A DNA stretch of 64,000 bases, taken from contig NC_134031.1 in the NCBI RefSeq assembly GCF_964204645.1, positions 13,926,501-13,990,500 on the forward strand. Reading direction: 5' to 3'. The notes under the pieces were generated by a model. The model was not told the origin of the DNA, did not search any database, and saw only the letters and a program-made list of their open reading frames with translations. Of this stretch, positions 44,802 through 56,125 are shown piece by piece. The position numbers and the translations under genes are program-made. How positions within the stretch are numbered: the first letter of the stretch is position 1; every line of letters begins with the position of its first letter. The DNA comes from Tubulanus polymorphus. Its lineage: Eukaryota; Nemertea; Palaeonemertea; Tubulaniformes; Tubulanidae.

Positions 44802-44970
44802 CTCAAATTGACTGTCCTGTAATCAGATGGAAGTTAACTATTGTTTGTGCATAAATTTGTAATCCTAAGTAGCTTTTGACGATCGTAGTAGCTCAAAACT
44901 TTTGACTAGTCGCCTCAAAAAACAGTTGAAGTGAAGCAACATAACAAATATGGCGGCTTTTCGTGGTGCA
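44802..44970 (-). other. MFN: Candidate mitofusin 5' non-coding exon and promoter-proximal region
   Basis: On the minus strand an excellent donor (TTTGAG|GTAAGTTGATGG, GT at 44801-44800) is preceded by about 160 bp that contain GCCGCCATATTT, a reverse match to the YY1-type AAATATGGCGGC site common near start sites of housekeeping and mitochondrial genes. It could splice to the acceptor at 41262-41261. Transcription start and 5' boundary are guesses. Confidence 0.3.
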
Positions 44971-45429
44971 TGATGGGAGTGTAAATTACGGATTCGAACT
45001 TTAACTTGGTGCCAATGCAGATATTATTCTTGTTTCAAATTATTAAGGTTAAAATTGACCAAAATTTATGCGTTTTATCAACAAAAAATAATATTTAGAG
45101 TAATTTGAGAGAGACATATTGAATTTTCACATTTTATTAATTTAGTCCGTATTGGAAATCCCGATAGTGGCAATCAATTCAATTCAATAAATTCTCCGGT
45201 TCGCGATTTAAATCATCAAAAATTTTATCATAAAACACGTTTTCAAAGTCAACAAGGTAACTAATTTATTTATTTTAGTACAAAGGTTTGATTTGACACC
45301 AAAATCAGTTGTTGCATTGCAATTATCAGTTGTTGCATTGCAATTAACAGGAGTTAACCTCTTAGCATCAGACGTTGTAGGGTACCGTAACAATGACTGG
45401 TATTCAGACTAGGGCCTACCGGTAATAGT

Positions 45430-45535
45430 TGACTTATCCGCTATAAAGTTTCGATAAACAATTGGTCGTTAAGAATCATTATCAGACGGTCGTCACGCTC
45501 TATATAAAATCACAAGGGATGAAACGCTGTTCGAA
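45430..45535 (+). repeat. Foldback-family arm, inner segment
   Basis: TATCCGCTATAAAGTTTCGATAAACAATTGGTC, AGAATCATTATCAGACGGTCGTCACGCT and CAAGGGATGAAACGC repeat the inner half of the large foldback's left arm. It is separated from the outer half (44540-44656) by about 770 bp. Confidence 0.65.
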
Positions 45536-45549
45536 GATTGCATAAAAAA

Positions 45550-45627
45550 ATTACCTTCCCATTCCTGACTGTGGTTTGTGAAAATATGCGATCGTGAAAC
45601 TAAACTACAGACAGGTTACTGACTATG
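45550..45627 (+). repeat. Left arm of an outer inverted repeat
   Basis: ACCTTCCCATTCCTGACTGTGGTTTGTG...GTGAAACTAAAC...ACAGGTTACTGAC is the reverse complement, with a few differences, of 46660-46735. The two arms enclose both foldback elements. Confidence 0.7.
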
Positions 45628-45650
45628 AATTATTATTCATTGTTGTAGCG

Positions 45651-46440
45651 GAATTAAGCACAGGGGTTTGGCGATGGGCTTGGATTTTATTTCCGGGTTG
45701 TTGATAATCTCGCGAGAATGGCGCTAAATATGAACTGCGAATAAATTCAAAATATCACGGAAATACCTTGTGTTTATATTGTTTATTTATCCGCTATAAA
45801 GTTTCGATAAACAATTGGTCAAGAATCATTATCAGACGGTCGTCACGCTACTATATGAAATAACAAGGGATGAAACGCCTTGAGAGTTGTGCCAGCCAGA
45901 AAGTTGGGACAGTCACGTGACATTCTGATGATGTCATCACATTTAAAACTTTAACATGAAAAGTTAACATATTTACAGACCGATATCAATTGTCAGATTA
46001 CTATTCATATGAAATCAATAACTTATAAAGAATAAATTATGATCAAATATATAATTCATAGAAAAAAATGCATTTGAATGTAATTTATTCTCAAATATTC
46101 TTCGTATCATAGTTTCCATCTTAGATGCTTCGGGTTTGCATTCAGTCAAATAAGAAGTGCAACTGTCACGTGACTGTCCCAACTTTCTGGCTGGCACGAA
46201 TTGAACTGTTTCATCCCTTGTTATTTAATGTAGTAAAGCGTGACGACTGTCTGATGATGATCCTTAACAACCAATTGTTTATCGGAACTTTATAGCGGAT
46301 AAATAAACAATATAAACACAAGGTATTTCCGTGATATTTTGAATTTATTCGCAGTTCATATTTAGCGCCATTCTCGCGAGATTATCAACAACCCGGAAAT
46401 AAAAAATCCAAGCCCATCGCCAAACCCCTGTGGAATTAAG
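45651..46440. mobile_element. Large foldback element with 8-bp target duplication
   Basis: The element is 45659-46432, flanked by a perfect direct repeat GAATTAAG (45651-45658 and 46433-46440). Its ends, CACAGGGGTTTGGCGATGGG / CCCATCGCCAAACCCCTGTG, begin inverted arms of about 265 bp that run to GGACAGTCACGTGAC / GTCACGTGACTGTCC, leaving a ~240-bp centre with no conserved frame. An 8-bp duplication and ends close to CAGGGG are consistent with a non-autonomous hAT-like transposon; the superfamily is inferred. Confidence 0.82.
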
Positions 46441-46445
46441 GTAAT

Positions 46446-46602
46446 CACAGGGGTTTGGCGATGGACTTGGATTTTATTACCGCGTTGTTGATAATCTCAT
46501 GAGAATGGCGCTAAATATGAACTGCAAATAATTTTAGTGCCATTCTCGCGAGATTATCAACAACCCGGAAATAAAATCTAAGCCCATTGCCAAACCCCTG
46601 TG
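46446..46602. mobile_element. Short foldback of the same family
   Basis: CACAGGGGTTTGGCGATGGA to CCATTGCCAAACCCCTGTG, 157 bp, with two arms of about 75 bp and nearly no loop, starting 6 bp after the target duplication of the larger element. No target duplication is seen, so it may be an internal deletion product or a part of the element whose other half is at 44540. Confidence 0.75.
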
Positions 46603-46659
46603 TCTACTGTGATTTTAATTAAAAGTTAAGAAGTCAGCAGTCAGTCAGAGTCAGACATA

Positions 46660-46735
46660 GTCAGTAACCTGTCGGTGGTTTAGTTTCACGATCGGATATT
46701 TTCACAAACCACAGTCAGGAATGGGAAGGTCATTT
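46660..46735 (-). repeat. Right arm of the outer inverted repeat
   Basis: GTCAGTAACCTGT...GTTTAGTTTCAC...CACAAACCACAGTCAGGAATGG mirrors 45550-45627. Confidence 0.7.
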
Positions 46736-46739
46736 TTGT

Positions 46740-47762
46740 ATGAAATCTTCGTCAGCCAATTTGACTGACGAGTAATTTGCCTGGCATTTCATTGTCTCTT
46801 AAGATATCCGTCAAATTTTTGTTGTAATCGACACACAACAGATTCGTAGTTTGTCTGATACCTATAACACCTCACCTGACGATCTTAATCCATGTGCAAA
46901 TCGGCCGTAAAGTGAGAGTAAATTTCCGTAGAGTCAACAGCTGCCATTTTGAAAATTACTGGAGGTGCTGGCACCTGTGGACTGAGGCCAGGACTACAGC
47001 ACAAACTAACGAAGCGAAACGACGAAATTGAAAAATATTAAGAAATCAACACTTATTCACATTTTTCTTTTACCAGAATTTATTATTTCATTATTTATAA
47101 TGGAAAACACGAAGATTTGAAATATAGGTTGGAAAACCATCAAAAATAAAAATTGTCGTTTCGTCTTGAAAGTTTTATCTAAATCCTTGTAGGTCCCCTT
47201 GTCTTATCATGCCACATGTGCAATACAGAGAAATGGCGGCCAATGGTGAAATTTGTAAGGAAATTAATTAATTTCTCAAAATTATGTTGATTAATCACTC
47301 GAAACATACATAGAATTGGATTATTTCGAAAGGTACCTGTGTTAGTTTGTGAATTAAGCCATTAATTGTGGACTGAAGTGGATAGAAAGTATATTTTTGA
47401 AGTGTTACTTTTTTCAACCGTGTTTTGGTCCTTGTCATCCCTAACGTTGGTATAAGCCCATCCGATTATAAAAAGCTTACCACCAACGATTAGGTAACTA
47501 ACTAAGTCAGATAGAACGAGAAGGGAGAAACAACGCACGCACACAAACTTTAAAGGTAAAAGACGGATGTGCGGTCGAAAAATAAAAAGGTTAGGAATCA
47601 AACCTAGAACTCAAACCTTGTTATCCTCTTATCGCTGGTGATAACAGAGCTAATCAATTAATAACGACCAGAATGGAATTGTGCACATGTAACCTCTCTT
47701 CGGCATGACGTCGGACATTTCTATTCGAACAGGAGGTGCTGCCACCATATAAACCAAGTCAA
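46740..47762. other. Spacer between the foldback cluster and the U2 array
   Basis: No gene recognised. A minus-strand frame of 79 codons (47362-47601) has no family features. AAATGGCGGCC at 47234-47244 resembles a YY1 site but no exon could be linked to it. A minus-strand B-box-like GGTTTGATTCC lies near 47585-47600. Confidence 0.35.
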
Positions 47763-48654
47763 ATGATAAGGGTTCGAGTCCCGATTTATTGCGCTGTCAT
47801 ATCGGGCCACAGCGTATTCAAACCGTGTGCCTAATAAATATCGAGTATCGACCTACGTTTATCCATATACGCGAGAAAGATTCACCCTGACTGCAAACTA
47901 GTAAAGGGCCTAGAGTTGAGTAGGCTTCGCCGAGACCGGGAAGCGCGTAGCGCAGGACCCCAAAATAGTACCTAGATCAATGGAACCAGCCACAGGTAGG
48001 GCAGTGAAAAGGTAGGCTAATTCAACAAATAGGAGAGTCGACGGAAAACTGATGTATGTGCGAAATCCGTGGATCCTGAGAGGCAAATCGATGAAAAAAT
48101 AGAGGATTCCTTGGAACTATTTTGCTTGAAGTTAGAATACGGCGCCATACCAAACGTGGCAGTTCGGGGATTCCCTGCAATATCCGTACGACACCGGGGC
48201 GGTACCAATTCAAATTCAAATCATCCCGTTCCGCCTTTTTCCTTTCTAGACGACTATCATTTCAAAAGTTTGGATGGGCATGTGGAGAACGAAACTCACT
48301 TCTACGTAAAGTGAAGATGTTGGCGGCGGACAGCGAACGCATCCCGCAAATTGTGCGAACCACGTGTCGTAGCCTACCGACATCGTAGCGGTTACGCTTT
48401 TGGGTTGGTTCACTGAGCGTTTCACAAGTGTTTTTATCGCGACTAAAGTGTAGGATATTATCGATATTATGAATATTCGTAGGTAGTAGCAAATTTTCCG
48501 GGCATAATGAAGTTCACAATTTATTTGCATAATTTTAGATCCATCGTAGTGGCTCGAAATTAATACCGGAATATATGAAATCAATTCAATTTTCATTTGA
48601 ATGCCCTATCGAAAATTAAAATCATTCAAAAAGGTATAGCGCGTACATTTTTAT

Positions 48655-48722
48655 ATGTCTCACACAGTTGATGTAAATAACGGTTGTTCGACATATATAT
48701 TGAATTGCGTTCATTCAACGGT
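48655..48722 (+). promoter_or_regulatory. Presumed U2 snRNA promoter region (unit 1; same in all units)
   Basis: Metazoan U2 genes use a proximal sequence element about 40-65 bp upstream recognised by SNAPc. This region (ending TTCATTCAACGGT directly before the gene) is where it should lie, but I cannot match a species-specific PSE. An AT-rich stretch (ACATATATATTG) lies at about -33 to -22. Confidence 0.3.
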
Positions 48723-48912
48723 ATCGCTTCTCGGCCTATTGGCTAAGATCAAAGTGTAGTATCTGTTCTTATCAGCTTAATATCTGATACGCTCCCCATA
48801 GGGGAGCTTCGATATTAAACTGATTTTTGGCACTAGGTGAAGAGTCAGGGGCTTGCTCCGCCTTCGCCACGAGTTGGCCTGGTATTGCAGTACCTCCAGG
48901 ATCGGCTCACTC
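48723..48912 (+). ncRNA. U2: U2 snRNA, unit 1
   Basis: U2 base-pairs with the intron branch site in the major spliceosome. The sequence starts ATCGCTTCTCGGCCTATTGG. The branch-site recognition element GTGTAGTA is at 48754-48761, followed by the conserved TCTGTTCTTATCAGCTTAAT. Stem-loop IIb is GCTCCCCATAGGGGAGC, the Sm site ATTTTTGG is at 48823-48830, and the CTGGTATTGCAGTACCTCCAG loop IV ends the RNA. Length is about 190 nt, as expected. The extra A in GATCAAAGTG relative to vertebrates is also found in insects. The exact 3' end is uncertain by a few bases. Confidence 0.98.
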
Positions 48913-48921
48913 CCTCTGGGA

Positions 48922-48943
48922 GTTCAATATCAAATAAAGATAG
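48922..48943 (+). promoter_or_regulatory. Putative snRNA 3' box (unit 1; same in all units)
   Basis: GTT followed shortly by AAATAAAGATAG lies about 10-30 bp after the U2 3' end and fits the loose metazoan 3' box pattern used for Integrator-dependent 3' end formation. Confidence 0.45.
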
Positions 48944-49035
48944 TTGAGCCTAGGTCTATCCTCGCTTACCAGGTTCTGTTTGGCTCACGCCAACACGAGC
49001 TCTGTCTGTAGGCCTAAGATTTTTTTGGGTGCACG

Positions 49036-49056
49036 GGTGGCCGCTTAGCGGCCACC
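49036..49056. repeat. Perfect hairpin in U2 spacer (unit 1; same in all units)
   Basis: GGTGGCCGC-TTA-GCGGCCACC: a 9-bp GC-rich stem with a 3-nt loop about 125 bp past the U2 gene, preceded by a run of seven T. It recurs at the same offset in every unit. Confidence 0.7.
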
Positions 49057-50525
49057 AGCGATTAGCCAATCGCACGCGTGAAAAACAACGTATCTGATTG
49101 GCTTAAATACTTATAAATCTCTGGCGATGTAATAGGCCGATGAATGGTTTGCGGCCAGGGTTTGTGTGGGCGTGAGCTTCGGCTTCAGTTCCAGAGAAGA
49201 TCTAGACCATTAACAAACTGACCTTGACCTGGGCTCCGGCGTAATGTCGAAGTACATAATACGTAGAATATGCGTTGCGTAATTACGAATCAATGACGGA
49301 AGTTGAATTCCGTCGTCTGTCGTCGATTTATTCGCTTCATTGGACTGTGAGTATATATTTACCATCCATGAATACTTTCGATCCATCAATCATCGCCCAA
49401 TCGGGATCTCCGAATCAGTTGAAATACTTTCCGTCTTAAGTTTTAGCAACCAACGCTGAATTTCACGGCAAGTCATCTTATCCGGAGGCAAAGAAATCGA
49501 AGCTAGCAACCGCATTACTGAGTAACATAGCAACTTTTTTCGGTGATATCATAGCAACCGGTGGCATGATAAGGGTTCGAGTCCCGATTTATTGCGCTGT
49601 CATATCGGGCCACAGCGTATTCAAACCGTGTGCCTAATAAATATCGAGTATCGACCTACGTTTATCCATATACGCGAGAAAGATTCACCCTGACTGCAAA
49701 CTAGTAAAGGGCCTAGAGTTGAGTAGGCTTCGCCGAGACCGGGAAGCGCGTAGCGCAGGACCCCAAAATAGTACCTAGATCAATGGAACCAGCCACAGGT
49801 AGGGCAGTGAAAAGGTAGGCTAATTCAACAAATAGGAGAGTCGACGGAAAACTGATGTATGTGCGAAATCCGTGGATCCTGAGAGGCAAATCGATGAAAA
49901 AATAGAGGATTCCTTGGAACTATTTTGCTTGAAGTTAGAATACGGCGCCATACCAAACGTGGCAGTTCGGGGATTCCCTGCAATATCCGTACGACACCGG
50001 GGCGGTACCAATTCAAATTCAAATCATCCCGTTCCGCCTTTTTCCTTTCTAGACGACTATCATTTCAAAAGTTTGGATGGGCATGTGGAGAACGAAACTC
50101 ACTTCTACGTAAAGTGAAGATGTTGGCGGCGGACAGCGAACGCATCCCGCAAATTGTGCGAACCACGTGTCGTAGCCTACCGACATCGTAGCGGTTACGC
50201 TTTTGGGTTGGTTCACTGAGCGTTTCACAAGTGTTTTTATCGCGACTAAAGTGTAGGATATTATCGATATTATGAATATTCGTAGGTAGTAGCAAATTTT
50301 CCGGGCATAATGAAGTTCACAATTTATTTGCATAATTTTAGATCCATCGTAGTGGCTCGAAATTAATACCGGAATATATGAAATCAATTCAATTTTCATT
50401 TGAATGCCCTATCGAAAATTAAAATCATTCAAAAAGGTATAGCGCGTACATTTTTATATGTCTCACACAGTTGATGTAAATAACGGTTGTTCGACATATA
50501 TATTGAATTGCGTTCATTCAACGGT

Positions 50526-50715
50526 ATCGCTTCTCGGCCTATTGGCTAAGATCAAAGTGTAGTATCTGTTCTTATCAGCTTAATATCTGATACGCTCCCC
50601 ATAGGGGAGCTTCGATATTAAACTGATTTTTGGCACTAGGTGAAGAGTCAGGGGCTTGCTCCGCCTTCGCCACGAGTTGGCCTGGTATTGCAGTACCTCC
50701 AGGATCGGCTCACTC
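50526..50715 (+). ncRNA. U2: U2 snRNA, unit 2
   Basis: Read as identical to the unit 1 gene; variant-A unit (1803 bp). Confidence 0.98.
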
Positions 50716-52328
50716 CCTCTGGGAGTTCAATATCAAATAAAGATAGTTGAGCCTAGGTCTATCCTCGCTTACCAGGTTCTGTTTGGCTCACGCCAACACG
50801 AGCTCTGTCTGTAGGCCTAAGATTTTTTTGGGTGCACGGGTGGCCGCTTAGCGGCCACCAGCGATTAGCCAATCGCACGCGTGAAAAACAACGTATCTGA
50901 TTGGCTTAAATACTTATAAATCTCTGGCGATGTAATAGGCCGATGAATGGTTTGCGGCCAGGGTTTGTGTGGGCGTGAGCTTCGGCTTCAGTTCCAGAGA
51001 AGATCTAGACCATTAACAAACTGACCTTGACCTGGGCTCCGGCGTAATGTCGAAGTACATAATACGTAGAATATGCGTTGCGTAATTACGAATCAATGAC
51101 GGAAGTTGAATTCCGTCGTCTGTCGTCGATTTATTCGCTTCATTGGACTGTGAGTATATATTTACCATCCATGAATACTTTCGATCCATCAATCATCGCC
51201 CAATCGGGATCTCCGAATCAGTTGAAATACTTTCCGTCTTAAGTTTTAGCAACCAACGCTGAATTTCACGGCAAGTCATCTTATCCGGAGGCAAAGAAAT
51301 CGAAGCTAGCAACCGCATTACTGAGTAACATAGCAACTTTTTTCGGTGATATCATAGCAACCGGTGGCATGATAAGGGTTCGAGTCCCGATTTATTGCGC
51401 TGTCATATCGGGCCACAGCGTATTCAAACCGTGTGCCTAATAAATATCGAGTATCGACCTACGTTTATCCATATACGCGAGAAAGATTCACCCTGACTGC
51501 AAACTAGTAAAGGGCCTAGAGTTGAGTAGGCTTCGCCGAGACCGGGAAGCGCGTAGCGCAGGACCCCAAAATAGTACCTAGATCAATGGAACCAGCCACA
51601 GGTAGGGCAGTGAAAAGGTAGGCTAATTCAACAAATAGGAGAGTCGACGGAAAACTGATGTATGTGCGAAATCCGTGGATCCTGAGAGGCAAATCGATGA
51701 AAAAATAGAGGATTCCTTGGAACTATTTTGCTTGAAGTTAGAATACGGCGCCATACCAAACGTGGCAGTTCGGGGATTCCCTGCAATATCCGTACGACAC
51801 CGGGGCGGTACCAATTCAAATTCAAATCATCCCGTTCCGCCTTTTTCCTTTCTAGACGACTATCATTTCAAAAGTTTGGATGGGCATGTGGAGAACGAAA
51901 CTCACTTCTACGTAAAGTGAAGATGTTGGCGGCGGACAGCGAACGCATCCCGCAAATTGTGCGAACCACGTGTCGTAGCCTACCGACATCGTAGCGGTTA
52001 CGCTTTTGGGTTGGTTCACTGAGCGTTTCACAAGTGTTTTTATCGCGACTAAAGTGTAGGATATTATCGATATTATGAATATTCGTAGGTAGTAGCAAAT
52101 TTTCCGGGCATAATGAAGTTCACAATTTATTTGCATAATTTTAGATCCATCGTAGTGGCTCGAAATTAATACCGGAATATATGAAATCAATTCAATTTTC
52201 ATTTGAATGCCCTATCGAAAATTAAAATCATTCAAAAAGGTATAGCGCGTACATTTTTATATGTCTCACACAGTTGATGTAAATAACGGTTGTTCGACAT
52301 ATATATTGAATTGCGTTCATTCAACGGT

Positions 52329-52518
52329 ATCGCTTCTCGGCCTATTGGCTAAGATCAAAGTGTAGTATCTGTTCTTATCAGCTTAATATCTGATACGCTC
52401 CCCATAGGGGAGCTTCGATATTAAACTGATTTTTGGCACTAGGTGAAGAGTCAGGGGCTTGCTCCGCCTTCGCCACGAGTTGGCCTGGTATTGCAGTACC
52501 TCCAGGATCGGCTCACTC
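52329..52518 (+). ncRNA. U2: U2 snRNA, unit 3
   Basis: Read as identical to the unit 1 gene; last of the three leading variant-A units. Confidence 0.98.
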
Positions 52519-54132
52519 CCTCTGGGAGTTCAATATCAAATAAAGATAGTTGAGCCTAGGTCTATCCTCGCTTACCAGGTTCTGTTTGGCTCACGCCAAC
52601 ACGAGCTCTGTCTGTAGGCCTAAGATTTTTTTGGGTGCACGGGTGGCCGCTTAGCGGCCACCAGCGATTAGCCAATCGCACGCGTGAAAAACAACGTATC
52701 TGATTGGCTTAAATACTTATAAATCTCTGGCGATGTAATAGGCCGATGAATGGTTTGCGGCCAGGGTTTGTGTGGGCGTGAGCTTCGGCTTCAGTTCCAG
52801 AGAAGATCTAGACCATTAACAAACTGACCTTGACCTGGGCTCCGGCGTAATGTCGAAGTACATAATACGTAGAATATGCGTTGCGTAATTACGAATCAAT
52901 GACGGAAGTTGAATTCCGTCGTCTGTCGTCGATTTATTCGCTTCATTGGACTGTGAGTATATATTTACCATCCATGAATACTTTCGATCCATCAATCATC
53001 GCCCAATCGGGATCTCCGAATCAGTTGAAATACTTTCCGTCTTAAGTTTTAGCAACCAACGCTGAATTTCACGGCAAGTCATCTTATCCGGAGGCAAAGA
53101 AATCGAAGCTAGCAACCGCATTACTGAGTAACATAGCAACTTTTTTCGGTGATATCATAGCAACCGGTGGCATGATAAGGGTTCGAGTCCCGATTTATTG
53201 CGCTGTCATATCGGGCCACAGCGTATTCAAACCGTGTGCCTAATAAATATCGAGTATCGACCTACGTTTATCCATATACGCGAGAAAGATTCACCCTGAC
53301 TGCAAACTAGTAAAGGGCCTAGAGTTGAGTAGGCTTCGCCGAGACCGGGAAGCGCGTAGCGCAGGACCCCAAAAATAGTACCTAGATCAATGGAACCAGC
53401 CACAGGTAGGGCAGTGAAACGGTAGGCTAATTCAACAAATAGGAGAGTCGACGGAAAACTGATGTATGTGCGAAATCCGTGGATCCTGAGAGGCAAATCG
53501 ATGAAAAAATAGAGGATTCCTTGGAACTATTTTGCTTGAAGTTAGAATACGGCGCCATACCAAACGTGGCAGTTCGGGGATTCCCTGCAATATCCGTACG
53601 ACACCGGGGCGGTACCAATTCAAATTCAAATCATCCCGTTCCGCCTTTTTCCTTTCTAGACGACTATCATTTCAAAAGTTTGGATGGGCATGTGGAGAAC
53701 GAAACTCACTTCTACGTAAAGTGAAGATGTTGGCGGCGGACAGCGAACGCATCCCGCAAATTGTGCGAACCACGTGTCGTAGCCTACCGACATCGTAGCG
53801 GTTACGCTTTTGGGTTGGTTCACTGAGCGTTTCACAAGTGTTTTTATCGCGACTAAAGTGTAGGATATTATCGATATTATGAATATTCGTAGGTAGTAGC
53901 AAATTTTCCGGGCATAATGAAGTTCACAATTTATTTGCATAATTTTAGATCCATCGTAGTGGCTCGAAATTAATACCGGAATATATGAAATCAATTCAAT
54001 TTTCATTTGAATGCCCTATCGAAAATTAAAATCATTCAAAAAGGTATAGCGCGTACATTTTTATATGTCTCACACAGTTGATGTAAATAACGGTTGTTCG
54101 ACATATATATTGAATTGCGTTCATTCAACGGT

Positions 54133-54322
54133 ATCGCTTCTCGGCCTATTGGCTAAGATCAAAGTGTAGTATCTGTTCTTATCAGCTTAATATCTGATAC
54201 GCTCCCCATAGGGGAGCTTCGATATTAAACTGATTTTTGGCACTAGGTGAAGAGTCAGGGGCTTGCTCCGCCTTCGCCACGAGTTGGCCTGGTATTGCAG
54301 TACCTCCAGGATCGGCTCACTC
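54133..54322 (+). ncRNA. U2: U2 snRNA, unit 4
   Basis: Read as identical to the unit 1 gene; first variant-B unit (1804 bp, five-A run at 53371-53375, C at 53420). Confidence 0.98.
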
Positions 54323-55935
54323 CCTCTGGGAGTTCAATATCAAATAAAGATAGTTGAGCCTAGGTCTATCCTCGCTTACCAGGTTCTGTTTGGCTCACGC
54401 CAACACGAGCTCTGTCTGTAGGCCTAAGATTTTTTTGGGTGCACGGGTGGCCGCTTAGCGGCCACCAGCGATTAGCCAATCGCACGCGTGAAAAACAACG
54501 TATCTGATTGGCTTAAATACTTATAAATCTCTGGCGATGTAATAGGCCGATGAATGGTTTGCGGCCAGGGTTTGTGTGGGCGTGAGCTTCGGCTTCAGTT
54601 CCAGAGAAGATCTAGACCATTAACAAACTGACCTTGACCTGGGCTCCGGCGTAATGTCGAAGTACATAATACGTAGAATATGCGTTGCGTAATTACGAAT
54701 CAATGACGGAAGTTGAATTCCGTCGTCTGTCGTCGATTTATTCGCTTCATTGGACTGTGAGTATATATTTACCATCCATGAATACTTTCGATCCATCAAT
54801 CATCGCCCAATCGGGATCTCCGAATCAGTTGAAATACTTTCCGTCTTAAGTTTTAGCAACCAACGCTGAATTTCACGGCAAGTCATCTTATCCGGAGGCA
54901 AAGAAATCGAAGCTAGCAACCGCATTACTGAGTAACATAGCAACTTTTTTCGGTGATATCATAGCAACCGGTGGCATGATAAGGGTTCGAGTCCCGATTT
55001 ATTGCGCTGTCATATCGGGCCACAGCGTATTCAAACCGTGTGCCTAATAAATATCGAGTATCGACCTACGTTTATCCATATACGCGAGAAAGATTCACCC
55101 TGACTGCAAACTAGTAAAGGGCCTAGAGTTGAGTAGGCTTCGCCGAGACCGGGAAGCGCGTAGCGCAGGACCCCAAAATAGTACCTAGATCAATGGAACC
55201 AGCCACAGGTAGGGCAGTGAAAAGGTAGGCTAATTCAACAAATAGGAGAGTCGACGGAAAACTGATGTATGTGCGAAATCCGTGGATCCTGAGAGGCAAA
55301 TCGATGAAAAAATAGAGGATTCCTTGGAACTATTTTGCTTGAAGTTAGAATACGGCGCCATACCAAACGTGGCAGTTCGGGGATTCCCTGCAATATCCGT
55401 ACGACACCGGGGCGGTACCAATTCAAATTCAAATCATCCCGTTCCGCCTTTTTCCTTTCTAGACGACTATCATTTCAAAAGTTTGGATGGGCATGTGGAG
55501 AACGAAACTCACTTCTACGTAAAGTGAAGATGTTGGCGGCGGACAGCGAACGCATCCCGCAAATTGTGCGAACCACGTGTCGTAGCCTACCGACATCGTA
55601 GCGGTTACGCTTTTGGGTTGGTTCACTGAGCGTTTCACAAGTGTTTTTATCGCGACTAAAGTGTAGGATATTATCGATATTATGAATATTCGTAGGTAGT
55701 AGCAAATTTTCCGGGCATAATGAAGTTCACAATTTATTTGCATAATTTTAGATCCATCGTAGTGGCTCGAAATTAATACCGGAATATATGAAATCAATTC
55801 AATTTTCATTTGAATGCCCTATCGAAAATTAAAATCATTCAAAAAGGTATAGCGCGTACATTTTTATATGTCTCACACAGTTGATGTAAATAACGGTTGT
55901 TCGACATATATATTGAATTGCGTTCATTCAACGGT

Positions 55936-56125
55936 ATCGCTTCTCGGCCTATTGGCTAAGATCAAAGTGTAGTATCTGTTCTTATCAGCTTAATATCTGA
56001 TACGCTCCCCATAGGGGAGCTTCGATATTAAACTGATTTTTGGCACTAGGTGAAGAGTCAGGGGCTTGCTCCGCCTTCGCCACGAGTTGGCCTGGTATTG
56101 CAGTACCTCCAGGATCGGCTCACTC
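55936..56125 (+). ncRNA. U2: U2 snRNA, unit 5
   Basis: Read as identical to the unit 1 gene; an isolated variant-A unit among variant-B units. Confidence 0.98.

Noticed and set aside
47763-47800. tRNA gene at U2 unit junctions
   Set aside because: Only the T-arm-like GGGTTCGAGTCCC is present; nothing at A-box distance and no acceptor stem.
48017-48596. Open frames of 63-116 codons repeated in every U2 unit
   Set aside because: They overlap one another on both strands, have no family features, and are conserved only because the units are near-identical.
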